Source: Marmoricola sp. (GTDB lineage: Bacteria > Actinomycetota > Actinomycetes > Propionibacteriales > Nocardioidaceae). Taken from it: a stretch of DNA of 64,000 bases. The notes beneath the pieces are model-generated. The model was given only the letters and a program-made list of their open reading frames with translations. It did not search any database and was not told the DNA's origin. Shown here piece after piece: positions 41,039 through 49,394 of the stretch (the first letter of the stretch is position 1; every line of letters starts with the position of its first letter). The position numbers and the translations under genes are program-made. The stretch lies in the NCBI GenBank assembly GCA_025964775.1, contig JAOPYE010000010.1, forward strand, positions 248,001-312,000. The letters are read 5' to 3'.

Positions 41039-42609
41039 CCCTTCGAGACGGGCGCGTCCCGCCCTCCTCAGGACTGGCCGCGACCGACCTCGGCCGGATC
41101 ACTGCCGGCGCGCACGGCATCGGCGAACGGACCGACGTCCTGGTGATCGGACTCGGTGTCACCGGTGCCGGCGTCGCCCTCGATGCGGTGACCCGTGGCC
41201 TCGACGTGGTCGCCGTAGACGCGTTCGACGTCGCCTGGGGCACGTCGCGCTTCAGCTCCAAGCTCGTGCACGGCGGACTGCGCTACCTCGCCCAGGGACA
41301 GCTCGGCATCGCCCACGAGAGCGCGGTCGAGCGCGGCATCCTGATGGAGTCGACCGCCCCGCACCTGGTGCACGCCCTGCCGATGGTGATCCCGTTGACC
41401 TCTGACATCAGTGCCGCGGACGCCTTCCTGGCGCGCCGCGGCGTCGGGGCCGGCGACCTTCTGCGCCGGGTCGCGCGGACCAGCCGGACCACCTTGCCCA
41501 AGCCGCGACGCATCAACGCCACCGAGACGCGTGCGCTCGCTCCGGTCAGCCGGCACGACGTGCGGGGAGGGGTGCTGTCCTGGGACGGGCAGCTCGAGGA
41601 CGACGCCCGCCTCGTCCTCGGCATCGCCCGGACGGCGGCGTCCCGCGGTGCGCACATCCACACCCGGACCCGGGTCGTCGAGGTCACCGGGACCGGCGCC
41701 CTGCTGCGTGACGAGCTCACCGGCGAGGAGCGCAGGATCGAGGCACGCACCGTGATCAACGCGACCGGCGTCTGGGCCGGACAGCTCGTGCCGGGCATCA
41801 CCCTGAAGCCGAGCCGCGGCACCCATCTGGTGCTGCGGGCCTCCTCGCTGCCGGGGGTCCGGTGCGCGGTGATGGCTCCGGTCCCCGGAGCTTCGAACCG
41901 CTTCGTCTTCGCCCTGCCCCAGCCCGACGGCACCTTCTACCTCGGCCTGACCGACGAGGAGGTCGAGGGCGAGATCCCCGACGTCCCGAGCGTGCCGGAG
42001 GCCGACGTCACGTTCCTGCTCGACGTGATCTCCCGGGTGCTGGACAAGCCGCTGGCGCGCGCCGACGTCGTCGGGTCCTACGCCGGTCTGCGACCGCTGC
42101 TGAGGAGCGAAGGCTCGACGGCCGATCTGTCGCGCAAGCACGCAGTGCTGATCTCCGAGTCGGGCGTCGTGACGATCGTCGGAGGCAAGCTCACGACCTA
42201 CCGCCGGATGGCGCAGGACGCGGTCGACGCTGCCCTGGCGCACAGCGGGCTGACCGGGAGCGCCTGTGTCACCAGGTCCCTGCCACTGCTCGGAGCAGGA
42301 TCGCGCGAGGCGTTGACCACTCTCGACGCCCCTGACCGTCTGGTACGCCGCTTCGGCACCGAGGCACCGGCAGTCGTGGCCAACGCGCTCTCCTTCGGGC
42401 TGACGCTCCAGGAGGCGTTGACCCCCGTCAGTACCGCGATCCCCGCGACGCTGGCCGAGTTCGTCTTCGGCATCACCCACGAGGGCGCGGCCGATGTCGA
42501 CGACCTGCTGGACCGGCGTACCCGGATCGGGTTGGTGCCCGAGGATCGCGCCGTTGCGGTCGACCTGGCCGAACGCGCGTTCGCCGTGGTTTCCCGAGCG
42601 CGCACGTAA
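41035..42609 (+). CDS. glpD: Glycerol-3-phosphate dehydrogenase/oxidase
   Basis: 524 residues. FAD Rossmann motif VLVIGLGVTGAGVALDAVTRG (about residue 34) and the GlpD segments GTSRFSSKLVHGGLRYL, KPSRGTHLVL, FYLGLTDEE and SYAGLRPLL with GGKLTTYR. It oxidises sn-glycerol-3-phosphate to dihydroxyacetone phosphate and passes electrons to quinone at the membrane. Residues 2-13 (TLRDGRVPPSSG) are encoded by repeat copy D and match the start of the divergent AGPS-like protein. Translation is coupled to the TetR gene. Confidence 0.92.
   Translation: MTLRDGRVPPSSGLAATDLGRITAGAHGIGERTDVLVIGLGVTGAGVALDAVTRGLDVVAVDAFDVAWGTSRFSSKLVHGGLRYLAQGQLGIAHESAVERGILMESTAPHLVHALPMVIPLTSDISAADAFLARRGVGAGDLLRRVARTSRTTLPKPRRINATETRALAPVSRHDVRGGVLSWDGQLEDDARLVLGIARTAASRGAHIHTRTRVVEVTGTGALLRDELTGEERRIEARTVINATGVWAGQLVPGITLKPSRGTHLVLRASSLPGVRCAVMAPVPGASNRFVFALPQPDGTFYLGLTDEEVEGEIPDVPSVPEADVTFLLDVISRVLDKPLARADVVGSYAGLRPLLRSEGSTADLSRKHAVLISESGVVTIVGGKLTTYRRMAQDAVDAALAHSGLTGSACVTRSLPLLGAGSREALTTLDAPDRLVRRFGTEAPAVVANALSFGLTLQEALTPVSTAIPATLAEFVFGITHEGAADVDDLLDRRTRIGLVPEDRAVAVDLAERAFAVVSRART
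41039..41074 (-). repeat. Palindromic repeat copy D
   Basis: Minus-strand copy: plus strand reads CCCTTCGAGACGGGCGCGTC then CCGCCCTCCTCAGGAC. It directly follows the glpD start codon and is translated as LRDGRVPPSSG. With copy C it forms an inverted pair around the TetR gene. Confidence 0.7.
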
Positions 42610-42625
42610 CGACGTTTCGGAAAGC

Positions 42626-43312
42626 TCAGACCGCGGGCCGGACCAGCCCGTGGTCGTAGGCGTAGACGATCGCGGCCGGGCGGTCGCGCAGCTCGAGCTT
42701 GGTGAAGATCCGCCCGACGTGGCTCTTGACCGTGAGCTCGGAGATGAACAGTCGTGCGGCTATCTCACCGTTCGACTGGCCCGCTGCCATCGCGCACAGC
42801 ACCTCGAGCTCGCGCGCGGTCAGCACCTCGTGGCCGTCTCCGCCCAGCACCGGCTCGGCGCTCTGCCGGTAGCTGAGGAGCACCCTGCCGGTCACGGCCG
42901 GATCGAGCCAGGAGTCTCCCGCTGCCACGGCGCGCACCGCACGGATCAGGTCGTCGGCCGAGGAGTCCTTGAGCAGGAAGCCTGCTGCTCCGGCACGCAG
43001 CGCTCCCGACAGCATCTCGTCGTCGTCGAAAGTGGTCAGGACGAGCACCGGCGGAGCGCCGTCGCGTCCGGACAGCTCCCGCGTGGCGGTGATCCCGTCG
43101 ACGTCGCGCATCCGCAGATCCATCACCACGACGTCCACCCCGTCGACCGCGGCGTCGAGGGCGGCCGGGAGCTCGGCGCCGTCGCCGCACTCGGCGACGA
43201 TGTCGAAGCCGTCGCGGCGGCGCAGGATCCTGCGCAGTCCCGAGCGGACGAGCTCCTGGTCGTCGACCAGGACCACCCGTGTGTCTGGCCGGGCCTCGCC
43301 GTCGGGCGTCAC
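42626..43312 (-). CDS. NarL/LuxR-family response regulator
   Basis: 228 residues from a GTG that overlaps the kinase stop (GTGA). Receiver domain residues 12-130: acidic pair VLVDDQELVRSG, phospho-acceptor Asp in VVVMDLRMRDVDG, Thr in VLTTFDDDE, Lys in FLLKDSSADDL. The LuxR-type HTH is at the C-terminus (LTARELEVLCAMAAGQSNGEIAARLFISELTVKSHVGRIFTKL). It pairs with the sensor kinase encoded immediately upstream. Targets are unknown; no transporter genes are adjacent. Confidence 0.93.
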   Translation of the reverse strand: MTPDGEARPDTRVVLVDDQELVRSGLRRILRRRDGFDIVAECGDGAELPAALDAAVDGVDVVVMDLRMRDVDGITATRELSGRDGAPPVLVLTTFDDDEMLSGALRAGAAGFLLKDSSADDLIRAVRAVAAGDSWLDPAVTGRVLLSYRQSAEPVLGGDGHEVLTARELEVLCAMAAGQSNGEIAARLFISELTVKSHVGRIFTKLELRDRPAAIVYAYDHGLVRPAV

Positions 43313-44583
43313 CACGCCATCCTCCGGCCGGGACCCGAGCGCAGGGGGCAGGACAGCACGCCGTTGCGCTCGCGCAGCGGAACCCGGAGGTCGACCAGCC
43401 AGTCCGAGCCCGTCGGTGCGGCGGCGAGCGTCGCGCCGAGCTGCTCGGCACGTGCCGTCATCCCGGCCAGCCCGGACCCGGCACCGTCCCCGGTGAGGCC
43501 GGCCGGCAAGGCGTTGCGCACCTGGAGGTGGGCCTGGCGCGAGGTGACCGTGAACCGGACCCGGGCCGTGCTGGCCGGTGCGTGCTTCGCGATGTTGGCC
43601 AGCGACTCCTGCGCGATCCGGTAGAGCCCCAGACCCGTGGCCTGGGCCAGCCGGCGCGGGTCGCCCGACTCGACGTAGTCCACGGCGAGGCCGGCCCTCT
43701 CCATCTGCGCGACGAGGTCCGCGATGTCGGCTCCCCCGGGCAACGCATGGACAGCGGCCGGGCCGTCCGCCAGGGTGCTCACGGTCTGGCGGATGTCGGC
43801 CATCGCCTGGCGACCGACCCGCTCCGCGTCGGCGAGGGCCTCGTCGACCTCGTCGACCGCCGACGTCGAGCCGGCCACGTCGCGCAGCGCGTGCCTGGCG
43901 CCGGTGATCTGGAGCAGGGTGACGCTGAGGGAGTGAGCGACGAGGTCGTGGATCTCGCGAGCGATGCGTTCGCGTTCGGCCAGGGTCGCGCGGGCGTACT
44001 CGCCGGCGCGCGCCGCACGTTCGGCCGTCAGTGCCCGCATCTGCCAGAGCAGCATGTAGCCGATCACGAAGCCGAGCAGGACGTCGACGAGCTGGACCGG
44101 GGTTCCGGCCAGCCCGGGACCGATCGCCGCAGCACCGATCATCGCCACCGACGTCCCAGCCACGAACAGCCCGTTGCGGACGCCATCGCGGGCCACGACC
44201 TCGGCGGTCACGAACGCTAGGAGCGCGGGTGCGGTGTCCAGCGCCGCACCCGCACTCGGCGGATCCGTGAGCAGCCAGGCCGCGGCAGCGAGCCCGGCGA
44301 GCGTCTCGATCAGGTGCGGCAGGTGTCGCTGGAAGCCGATCATCATCACACCGGGTAGCAGCACCATCGGGATCGTCAACGCGATGACCCCGGGCGGCGT
44401 GAGCTGGTGGCGCAGGCTCAGCGCACTGACCACAGCCCCGGTCTGCCCGGTGATCGAGAGCACCGGGATCCACCACGGATAGGCAAGTCCGTGTGCCTCG
44501 ACGTGTTCCTCGATGCGCGCGCGCAGCCAGCCCGGACCGGAGGTCACGGTCTCGGCGAGCGAGGAGTCTGCGAGGGCGCGCAC
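43309..44583 (-). CDS. NarL-type sensor histidine kinase (HisKA_3)
   Basis: 424 residues from the GTG at 44583. About five membrane helices (residues 40-170; VIALTIPMVLLPGVMMIGF, LVDVLLGFVIGYMLLW), then HisKA_3 with the phosphorylated histidine in ERERIAREIHDLVAHSLSV and an ATPase domain (AQESLANIAKHAPAS, GDGAGSGLAGMTARAEQLG). No extracellular sensor domain is present, so it probably senses an intramembrane signal. TAGTCT lies seven bases upstream of the GTG, suggesting leaderless transcription; an upstream ATG at 44619 is the alternative. Confidence 0.9.
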   Translation of the reverse strand: MRALADSSLAETVTSGPGWLRARIEEHVEAHGLAYPWWIPVLSITGQTGAVVSALSLRHQLTPPGVIALTIPMVLLPGVMMIGFQRHLPHLIETLAGLAAAAWLLTDPPSAGAALDTAPALLAFVTAEVVARDGVRNGLFVAGTSVAMIGAAAIGPGLAGTPVQLVDVLLGFVIGYMLLWQMRALTAERAARAGEYARATLAERERIAREIHDLVAHSLSVTLLQITGARHALRDVAGSTSAVDEVDEALADAERVGRQAMADIRQTVSTLADGPAAVHALPGGADIADLVAQMERAGLAVDYVESGDPRRLAQATGLGLYRIAQESLANIAKHAPASTARVRFTVTSRQAHLQVRNALPAGLTGDGAGSGLAGMTARAEQLGATLAAAPTGSDWLVDLRVPLRERNGVLSCPLRSGPGRRMAW

Positions 44584-44642
44584 GGGTCCAAGACTAGGGA
44601 GCCCGCGCGTTTCCGGCATCCGTCCCCGGAGCCGGGGGGACT

Positions 44643-44659
44643 CCTACCAGGGTCGTAGG
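44643..44659. promoter_or_regulatory. Inverted repeat CCTAC-N7-GTAGG upstream of the two-component system
   Basis: CCTAC at 44643-44647 and GTAGG at 44655-44659, about 60 bases upstream of the kinase start and also upstream of the divergent small gene. NarL-type regulators often bind such short inverted repeats at their own promoter. Confidence 0.4.
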
Positions 44660-44762
44660 CCCGATGGGTACCCGAGGGCGATGTCCACAGCGCCGCAGGC
44701 CCGTAGTTTCGAAGACACCACGAACAGAGCCGACCGGCTCGACCAAAGCAAGGGTGATCCCC

Positions 44763-45113
44763 ATGAGCTGGACCGAGACGCACCGCCGCTGGCAGGTGTT
44801 GCAGGAGATCGAGGCGCTCGCGAACGCGGGCTGCGACGAGCTCCCCTGGAACGACGAGTACGCCGCAGTCTTCGGCGACCGTGACCAGCTGGCCGCTGCC
44901 CTGCAGTACCGCTGGGAGCTGACTCGCACCGCCCAGCTCGACACCCACCTTCCCGAGCAGGTGCTCGAGGAGCAGCGGACGAGGTTGGTGGCGCGCAACG
45001 CAGGCGTGCTCCGGTTGCTGCGGCGTCATGAGAGCGGCCCGCGCCCTGCGCTGAGGGTGGTCGCCGACCACGACGACAGCTGCTCCGGCGAGACCGGGCG
45101 CGTGTCCGCCTGA
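44763..45113 (+). CDS. Small conserved hypothetical protein
   Basis: 116 residues from MSWTETHRRWQVLQEIEAL. Soluble and mostly helical: a first helix (WTETHRRWQVLQEIEALA), a turn with GCDELPWNDEYAAVFGD, and long helices rich in Arg, Gln and Leu (LAAALQYRWELTRTAQLDTHLPEQVLEEQRTRLVARNAGVLRLL has this character throughout). I recognise no family. The gene is divergent from the sensor kinase; a small hairpin (GAGCCG-AC-CGGCTC, 44727-44740) lies in its leader and an AAGGGTGAT site precedes the ATG. Confidence 0.6.
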   Translation: MSWTETHRRWQVLQEIEALANAGCDELPWNDEYAAVFGDRDQLAAALQYRWELTRTAQLDTHLPEQVLEEQRTRLVARNAGVLRLLRRHESGPRPALRVVADHDDSCSGETGRVSA

Positions 45114-45130
45114 GCCTGCGCACCATCCGC

Positions 45131-45167
45131 ACAACGGTTCTTGCGAACTGTTTGCAACAACCGTTGT
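45131..45167. promoter_or_regulatory. Nur-type nickel box inside a 37-bp dyad
   Basis: TTGCGA-ACTGT-TTGCAA at 45141-45157 matches the Streptomyces Nur box TTGCAA-N5-TTGCAA with one change. Around it, with the same centre (45149), ACAACGGTT (45131-45139) pairs with AACCGTTGT (45159-45167). The TTGCAA at 45152-45157 is 18 bases from the -10 TAGGGT, so it is also the likely -35 element. A Fur-family nickel sensor bound here would shut off the transporter gene. Confidence 0.72.
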
Positions 45168-45175
45168 AGCCGTCC

Positions 45176-45181
45176 TAGGGT
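45176..45181 (+). promoter_or_regulatory. -10 element TAGGGT of the Ni/Co transporter
   Basis: TAGGGT, spacer TGCCGA, then GTG at 45188: leaderless layout. Confidence 0.55.
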
Positions 45182-45187
45182 TGCCGA

Positions 45188-46288
45188 GTGACTCAGCTCT
45201 GCGATCCAGCCGCGCCCACCCGGGCCGCCAGGTTCTCGATGAGCCGATCGCAGAAGGTCGCTCTCTGGCGTTGTCTCGGGTTCGTCGCCTTCCTCCACCT
45301 GGTCGGCTGGGGGCTGCTGATCGGCGTCGCGGCCGGTCACCTCGCCGCCGGCGGCGGGGTCCTGAGCGTCGGGCTGGGCGTGACGGCGTACACGCTGGGC
45401 ATGCGGCATGCCTTCGACGCGGACCACATCGCGGCGATCGACAACACCACCCGGAAGCTCATCACCGACGGCCAGCGCCCGATGAGCGTCGGGTTCTGGT
45501 TCAGCCTGGGCCACAGCTCGGTAGTCTTCGTGATGGTGATGGGGATCGCCGTCGGGGTCCGTGCGCTGACCCATGGTGTGAGTGACGGTGGTTCGAACCT
45601 GCGGCACCTCACCGGTATCTGGGGCACCTCGATCAGCGGGGTCTTCCTGCTCCTGATCGGGCTCATCAACCTGGCTGCCCTGCTGGGCATCCTGCGGGTC
45701 TTCCGCGGCATGCGTCGTGGCGAGTTCGACGAAGCCGAGCTCGAGCGACAGCTCGACAATCGCGGGCTGCTCAACCGGGTGCTCGGCCGGGTCAACAGGA
45801 CGGTCACCCGCCCCTGGCACATGTACCCGATCGGCTTCCTCTTCGGACTCGGCTTCGACACGGTCACCGAGATCGGCCTGCTGGTCATCGCCGGCGGCGC
45901 GGTCGCAGCAAGCCTGCCCTGGTGGGCCGTGCTGACGCTGCCGGTCCTGTTCGCCGCCGGGATGTCCCTGCTGGACACGGTGGACGGTGCGTTCATGACC
46001 CTGGCGTACGACTGGGCGTTCTCCCGCCCCGTGCGCAAGATCTACTACAACATCACCGTCACCGCGCTGTCGGTCGCCGTCGCGCTGATCATCGGGGTGA
46101 TCGAGCTGGTCGGTCTGCTGGCCGACCGTGCCGGCATCCGGACCGGACCGGTCCACGCGATTGCGACCGTGGACCTGACCCACGTCGGCTACGGGATCGT
46201 GGCGCTGTTCGTCCTCACCTGGGCCGGCTCGATCGGGATCTGGAAGTTCGCGCGGATCGAGGAGCGCTGGTCGGCGGACCTGACCTGA
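45188..46288 (+). CDS. HoxN/HupN/NixA family nickel/cobalt transporter (NiCoT)
   Basis: 366 residues, eight membrane segments. The NiCoT signatures are present: RHAFDADHIAAIDNTTRK in helix 2, SLGHSSVVF, and GFLFGLGFDTVTEIGLL. The family imports Ni or Co with high affinity for urease, hydrogenase, Ni-superoxide dismutase or cobalamin. No such enzyme gene is in the window. The Nur-type box upstream argues for nickel. A small hairpin CTCCGG-N6-CCGGAG follows the stop. Confidence 0.93.
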   Translation: MTQLCDPAAPTRAARFSMSRSQKVALWRCLGFVAFLHLVGWGLLIGVAAGHLAAGGGVLSVGLGVTAYTLGMRHAFDADHIAAIDNTTRKLITDGQRPMSVGFWFSLGHSSVVFVMVMGIAVGVRALTHGVSDGGSNLRHLTGIWGTSISGVFLLLIGLINLAALLGILRVFRGMRRGEFDEAELERQLDNRGLLNRVLGRVNRTVTRPWHMYPIGFLFGLGFDTVTEIGLLVIAGGAVAASLPWWAVLTLPVLFAAGMSLLDTVDGAFMTLAYDWAFSRPVRKIYYNITVTALSVAVALIIGVIELVGLLADRAGIRTGPVHAIATVDLTHVGYGIVALFVLTWAGSIGIWKFARIEERWSADLT

Positions 46289-46352
46289 GCCAGCTCCGGC
46301 GGTGACCGGAGAAGATTGTCCGACTCCGGCAATACGGACACGCAGGTTCGGC

Positions 46353-46358
46353 TACCGT
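46353..46358 (+). promoter_or_regulatory. -10 element TACCGT of a leaderless start
   Basis: TACCGT, spacer GGCTCG, then GTG at 46365. Confidence 0.45.
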
Positions 46359-46364
46359 GGCTCG

Positions 46365-47438
46365 GTGAGAGGGAGACTGGCACTGATCGGCGCTGTCGGC
46401 GTCGCGTGGCTGATCACCTTCGTGCTCCTGGGCGGGAACGTGCTGCCATCGATCGGCGGGCACCGGCAGGCGTCGTCGCCGCCGACCAACGCGACGCCCG
46501 GCGCGCTCTACCCGAACCCGACCCCGATCGGACCACCGACCGCGACTCCGAGCCCGAGTGCGGGACCCAGCGGGTCCGCCAGCACCGCGTCCCTGGCCGA
46601 GCTGATCGCGCGCACCACCCCACTGGCGGGACAGACCCTCGTGGCCCGGCCTGCGGAACGCCGCTCGACAGCCCCCGTCCTGCAGTTCCGGATGGCGACG
46701 TACAACGTGCAGGGCAGCTCGCACACCCAGGGCAACCCGAGGCGGGCCTCCGGCGTCGCCCGGATCACCCGCGGGGCGCAGTACGTCGTGCAGAACGGCC
46801 TCACGATCGTCGGCTTCCAGGAGATGCAGACCAACCAGCGGGCCGCGTTCACCCAGGCAACCCAGGGAGCGTTCGGCCTGTACCCGGACAACCATCTCCG
46901 CAACTCCGACGGCGACAACTCGATCGCCTGGCGACTCGACACCTGGGACCTCGTCAAGGCGGCATCGATCCGCATCGAGTACTTCGGAGGCGCGAACCGG
47001 AACATGCCGATCCTGCTGCTGCGCAACAAGCAGACCGGTATCGAGGCTTATTTCACGAACTTCCACAACCCTGCCGACGTCTACGGCCCGGCCGGGCAGT
47101 ACCGCGCGGTCGACAAGCTCCGTGAGATCGCGTTGTTCAACCAGCTCGCCCGAACCGGGCTCCCGGTCTTCGTGACCGGCGACATGAACGAGCACCGGAC
47201 CTGGGCCTGCGACATCGTCACGGCGACCACCCTGCACGTCGCTGCCGGCGGAGACGGCCGGCACGGCTGCACCGTCACCGACGACCAGACCATCGACTGG
47301 ATCGGGGCGTCGGACGCGGTCGGGTTCGAGAACTACTACTCCGACCGCAGCGCGCTGGTGCGCGCCCTCACCGACCACCCGATCAACTCGACCGACGTCA
47401 CGATCAACGCCGCCGACTTCCCGCGTTCGCTGCACTGA
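46365..47438 (+). CDS. Endonuclease/exonuclease/phosphatase-fold protein, membrane anchored or secreted
   Basis: 357 residues. An N-terminal hydrophobic helix (LALIGAVGVAWLITFVLLG) anchors or exports it, followed by a Pro/Ser/Thr-rich linker (about residues 35-75). The EEP domain starts at residue 107 with MATYNVQG, then GFQEMQ (metal Glu), TGDMNEHR (catalytic Asp-Asn) and a late TDHPIN (His). It would hydrolyse a phosphodiester outside the membrane; nucleic acid or lipid substrates are both possible. The GTG at 46365 is chosen over an upstream ATG because of the leaderless promoter. Confidence 0.83.
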   Translation: MRGRLALIGAVGVAWLITFVLLGGNVLPSIGGHRQASSPPTNATPGALYPNPTPIGPPTATPSPSAGPSGSASTASLAELIARTTPLAGQTLVARPAERRSTAPVLQFRMATYNVQGSSHTQGNPRRASGVARITRGAQYVVQNGLTIVGFQEMQTNQRAAFTQATQGAFGLYPDNHLRNSDGDNSIAWRLDTWDLVKAASIRIEYFGGANRNMPILLLRNKQTGIEAYFTNFHNPADVYGPAGQYRAVDKLREIALFNQLARTGLPVFVTGDMNEHRTWACDIVTATTLHVAAGGDGRHGCTVTDDQTIDWIGASDAVGFENYYSDRSALVRALTDHPINSTDVTINAADFPRSLH

Positions 47439-47444
47439 CGCCGG

Positions 47445-49331
47445 TCACTGCCCGGTGCGGGCCATCCTGAGGAAGTCGAGCAGCACCGGACCGGCCGTGC
47501 CGGAGCCGGACGCCCCGTCGGCCACGAACACGGCCACCGCGAGATCGCCCTGCGCACCGATCATCCAGGCATGGGTCGGCAGGGGCGGAGTGCTGCCGTA
47601 CTCGGCGGTTCCGGTCTTGGCGATGACCTGCGGCGGTTGCAGGACCTGGAGCGCCCGGCCCGAACCCTGCTCGACGACCCCGTGCAGCAGGAGCCGCAGC
47701 TGCGCCGCCTCCGTCGCGCTCAGCGGGTGCGCGGGAGCCGCCGAGGGCTGCTGGCCGCCGATGAGTTCCGGTACGACGGTGCTGCCGTGCACGACGCTGG
47801 CCAGGACGGCTGCCATCGCCATCGGGGACGCCAGGATCCTGCCCTGCCCGATCAGGTCCGCCGCCGCCTCGACGGGACTGGCCGGCGCCGGTACCTGACC
47901 GAAGTACGCCGGGAACCCCAGGTCGTGGTCGACGCCGAAGCCGAGCGCCGCAGCGGCATCGGCAAGGGCGGTGCCCTGGATCCGGCCGTGCTGGGAGATG
48001 AAGGCGGTGTTGCACGAGTTCGCGATCGCCGTCGCGAGGCTGATCCGGCCGATCCGGTTCGCCGGGTAGTCGGAGTAGTTCTTGAACTGCTTGCCGTCCA
48101 CCACCAGGGTCGGGGTGCACGGCACGATCGAGGTCGGTCCCAACCCGGAGCGGAGCAGGGCGAGCGTGCTGATCACCTTGAACGTCGAGCCCGGTTGGTA
48201 CTGGCCGAACGTGGCGGTGTTGTAGCCCTTCGAACCAGGGCCGCTCGCGGCAGCCAGGATCTCGCCGGTCGACGGCCTGATCGCGACCAGGGCGCTCGCC
48301 GGACCATAGCGAGCCAGCAGCTGCTGGGCCTCCGTCTCGAGGCGCAGATCGAGGGTGAGCCGCAGCGGCGTGCCGGGTTTCGGACCGGCCTCGAACAGGG
48401 TGCGTCGGGTCGCGGCTCCGCCCGCCGCGGACGGTACGGCGCTCACCGTGGTCCCCGGGATGCCGGCGAGCTGTGCGTCGTACCGGAGCTCGAGGCCGGA
48501 CAGGCCGGTGTCATCGCCGATGTGCAGGCGGCCCTTGCTTGCCTTGATCAGCTCGGCGGTCACCGGTCCGACGGTCCCGAGCAGTGCCGCCGCGAAGTCC
48601 TTGGACGGCGCCAGCGGGAGGTGGTCCGAGATCGCCAGGGCACCGGGGATCGCTTCGACCCGGCCGAGCAACGCACTGGAGACGTCGCTGCGCCGCAGCA
48701 CGATGGCGGGGACGAACTCCTTCGCGCCTGCCGCTGCTGTTGCCTTCACGAACGGTGCGACGTCGATGCCGACGATCCGGGCGAGCGCGCGCGACGAGGC
48801 GACCAGTGCAGCGGCGGGTGTGTGCGCCTTGTCGAGGCCGAACCGCACCACCGGGCGCGGCTCGACGAGCGGCGAACCCGTGGCGCCCAGGATGTCGCCA
48901 CGCTCGGCGGCGATCCGGGTCACGGCCAACGTTTCTCCGACAGCCAGGGAGGACTCCAGGATCGACGGCTTCCAGACGACCCGCCACGCGTTGGCCCGCC
49001 GTTCCAGGGTTGCGGTGGTGCTGCGGGTCCACGAGTGCCCCTCCAGGTCGGTGCGCCATCCGAGGGTTGCCGTCGCCGTCGCCCCGGACGCCGTCACCTT
49101 CAGGACCCGGACCGTGCTCGGGAACTGCTTCAGGCCCGCGTCCAGGGCGGTGTACCGGGCCGCAGACCCGGCGGTGACGAACGGGACGTTCGCAACGTCA
49201 CCGCGCTGCAGGGCAGAGGCAAGCACCGAGGCCGCCTTCTGCGGGTCGGGACCTGAGCTGCCGGACAGGCTGCATCCCGAGACCACCAGGCCGATCAGGA
49301 CGAGGGCCAGGGCAGGTCTCCGAGACGTCAT
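47445..49331 (-). CDS. Lipoprotein penicillin-binding transpeptidase (PBP2a/MecA-like)
   Basis: 628 residues from MTSRRPALALVLIGLVVSGC; the lipobox places the lipid on Cys20. An NTF2-like MecA_N domain (residues 30-140), a PBP dimer domain (ERGDILGATG onward) and a transpeptidase domain with SxxK in PGSTFKV, SCN in ANSCNTAF and KTGTAE. Activity: crosslinking of peptidoglycan stems. NTF2-bearing class B enzymes tend to bind beta-lactams poorly. Another ATG three codons upstream (49340) is possible. It is divergent from the MFS gene; 54 bases separate them from 49340. Confidence 0.9.
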   Translation of the reverse strand: MTSRRPALALVLIGLVVSGCSLSGSSGPDPQKAASVLASALQRGDVANVPFVTAGSAARYTALDAGLKQFPSTVRVLKVTASGATATATLGWRTDLEGHSWTRSTTATLERRANAWRVVWKPSILESSLAVGETLAVTRIAAERGDILGATGSPLVEPRPVVRFGLDKAHTPAAALVASSRALARIVGIDVAPFVKATAAAGAKEFVPAIVLRRSDVSSALLGRVEAIPGALAISDHLPLAPSKDFAAALLGTVGPVTAELIKASKGRLHIGDDTGLSGLELRYDAQLAGIPGTTVSAVPSAAGGAATRRTLFEAGPKPGTPLRLTLDLRLETEAQQLLARYGPASALVAIRPSTGEILAAASGPGSKGYNTATFGQYQPGSTFKVISTLALLRSGLGPTSIVPCTPTLVVDGKQFKNYSDYPANRIGRISLATAIANSCNTAFISQHGRIQGTALADAAAALGFGVDHDLGFPAYFGQVPAPASPVEAAADLIGQGRILASPMAMAAVLASVVHGSTVVPELIGGQQPSAAPAHPLSATEAAQLRLLLHGVVEQGSGRALQVLQPPQVIAKTGTAEYGSTPPLPTHAWMIGAQGDLAVAVFVADGASGSGTAGPVLLDFLRMARTGQ

Positions 49332-49382
49332 GTCCTCCATCCGACCAGACCGACCAGTGGCGGACAAGCGAGCCCGCTCGCG

Positions 49383-49388
49383 TAGCCT
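49383..49388 (+). promoter_or_regulatory. -10 element TAGCCT of a leaderless start
   Basis: TAGCCT, spacer CGACCC, then GTG at 49395. Confidence 0.45.
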
Positions 49389-49394
49389 CGACCC

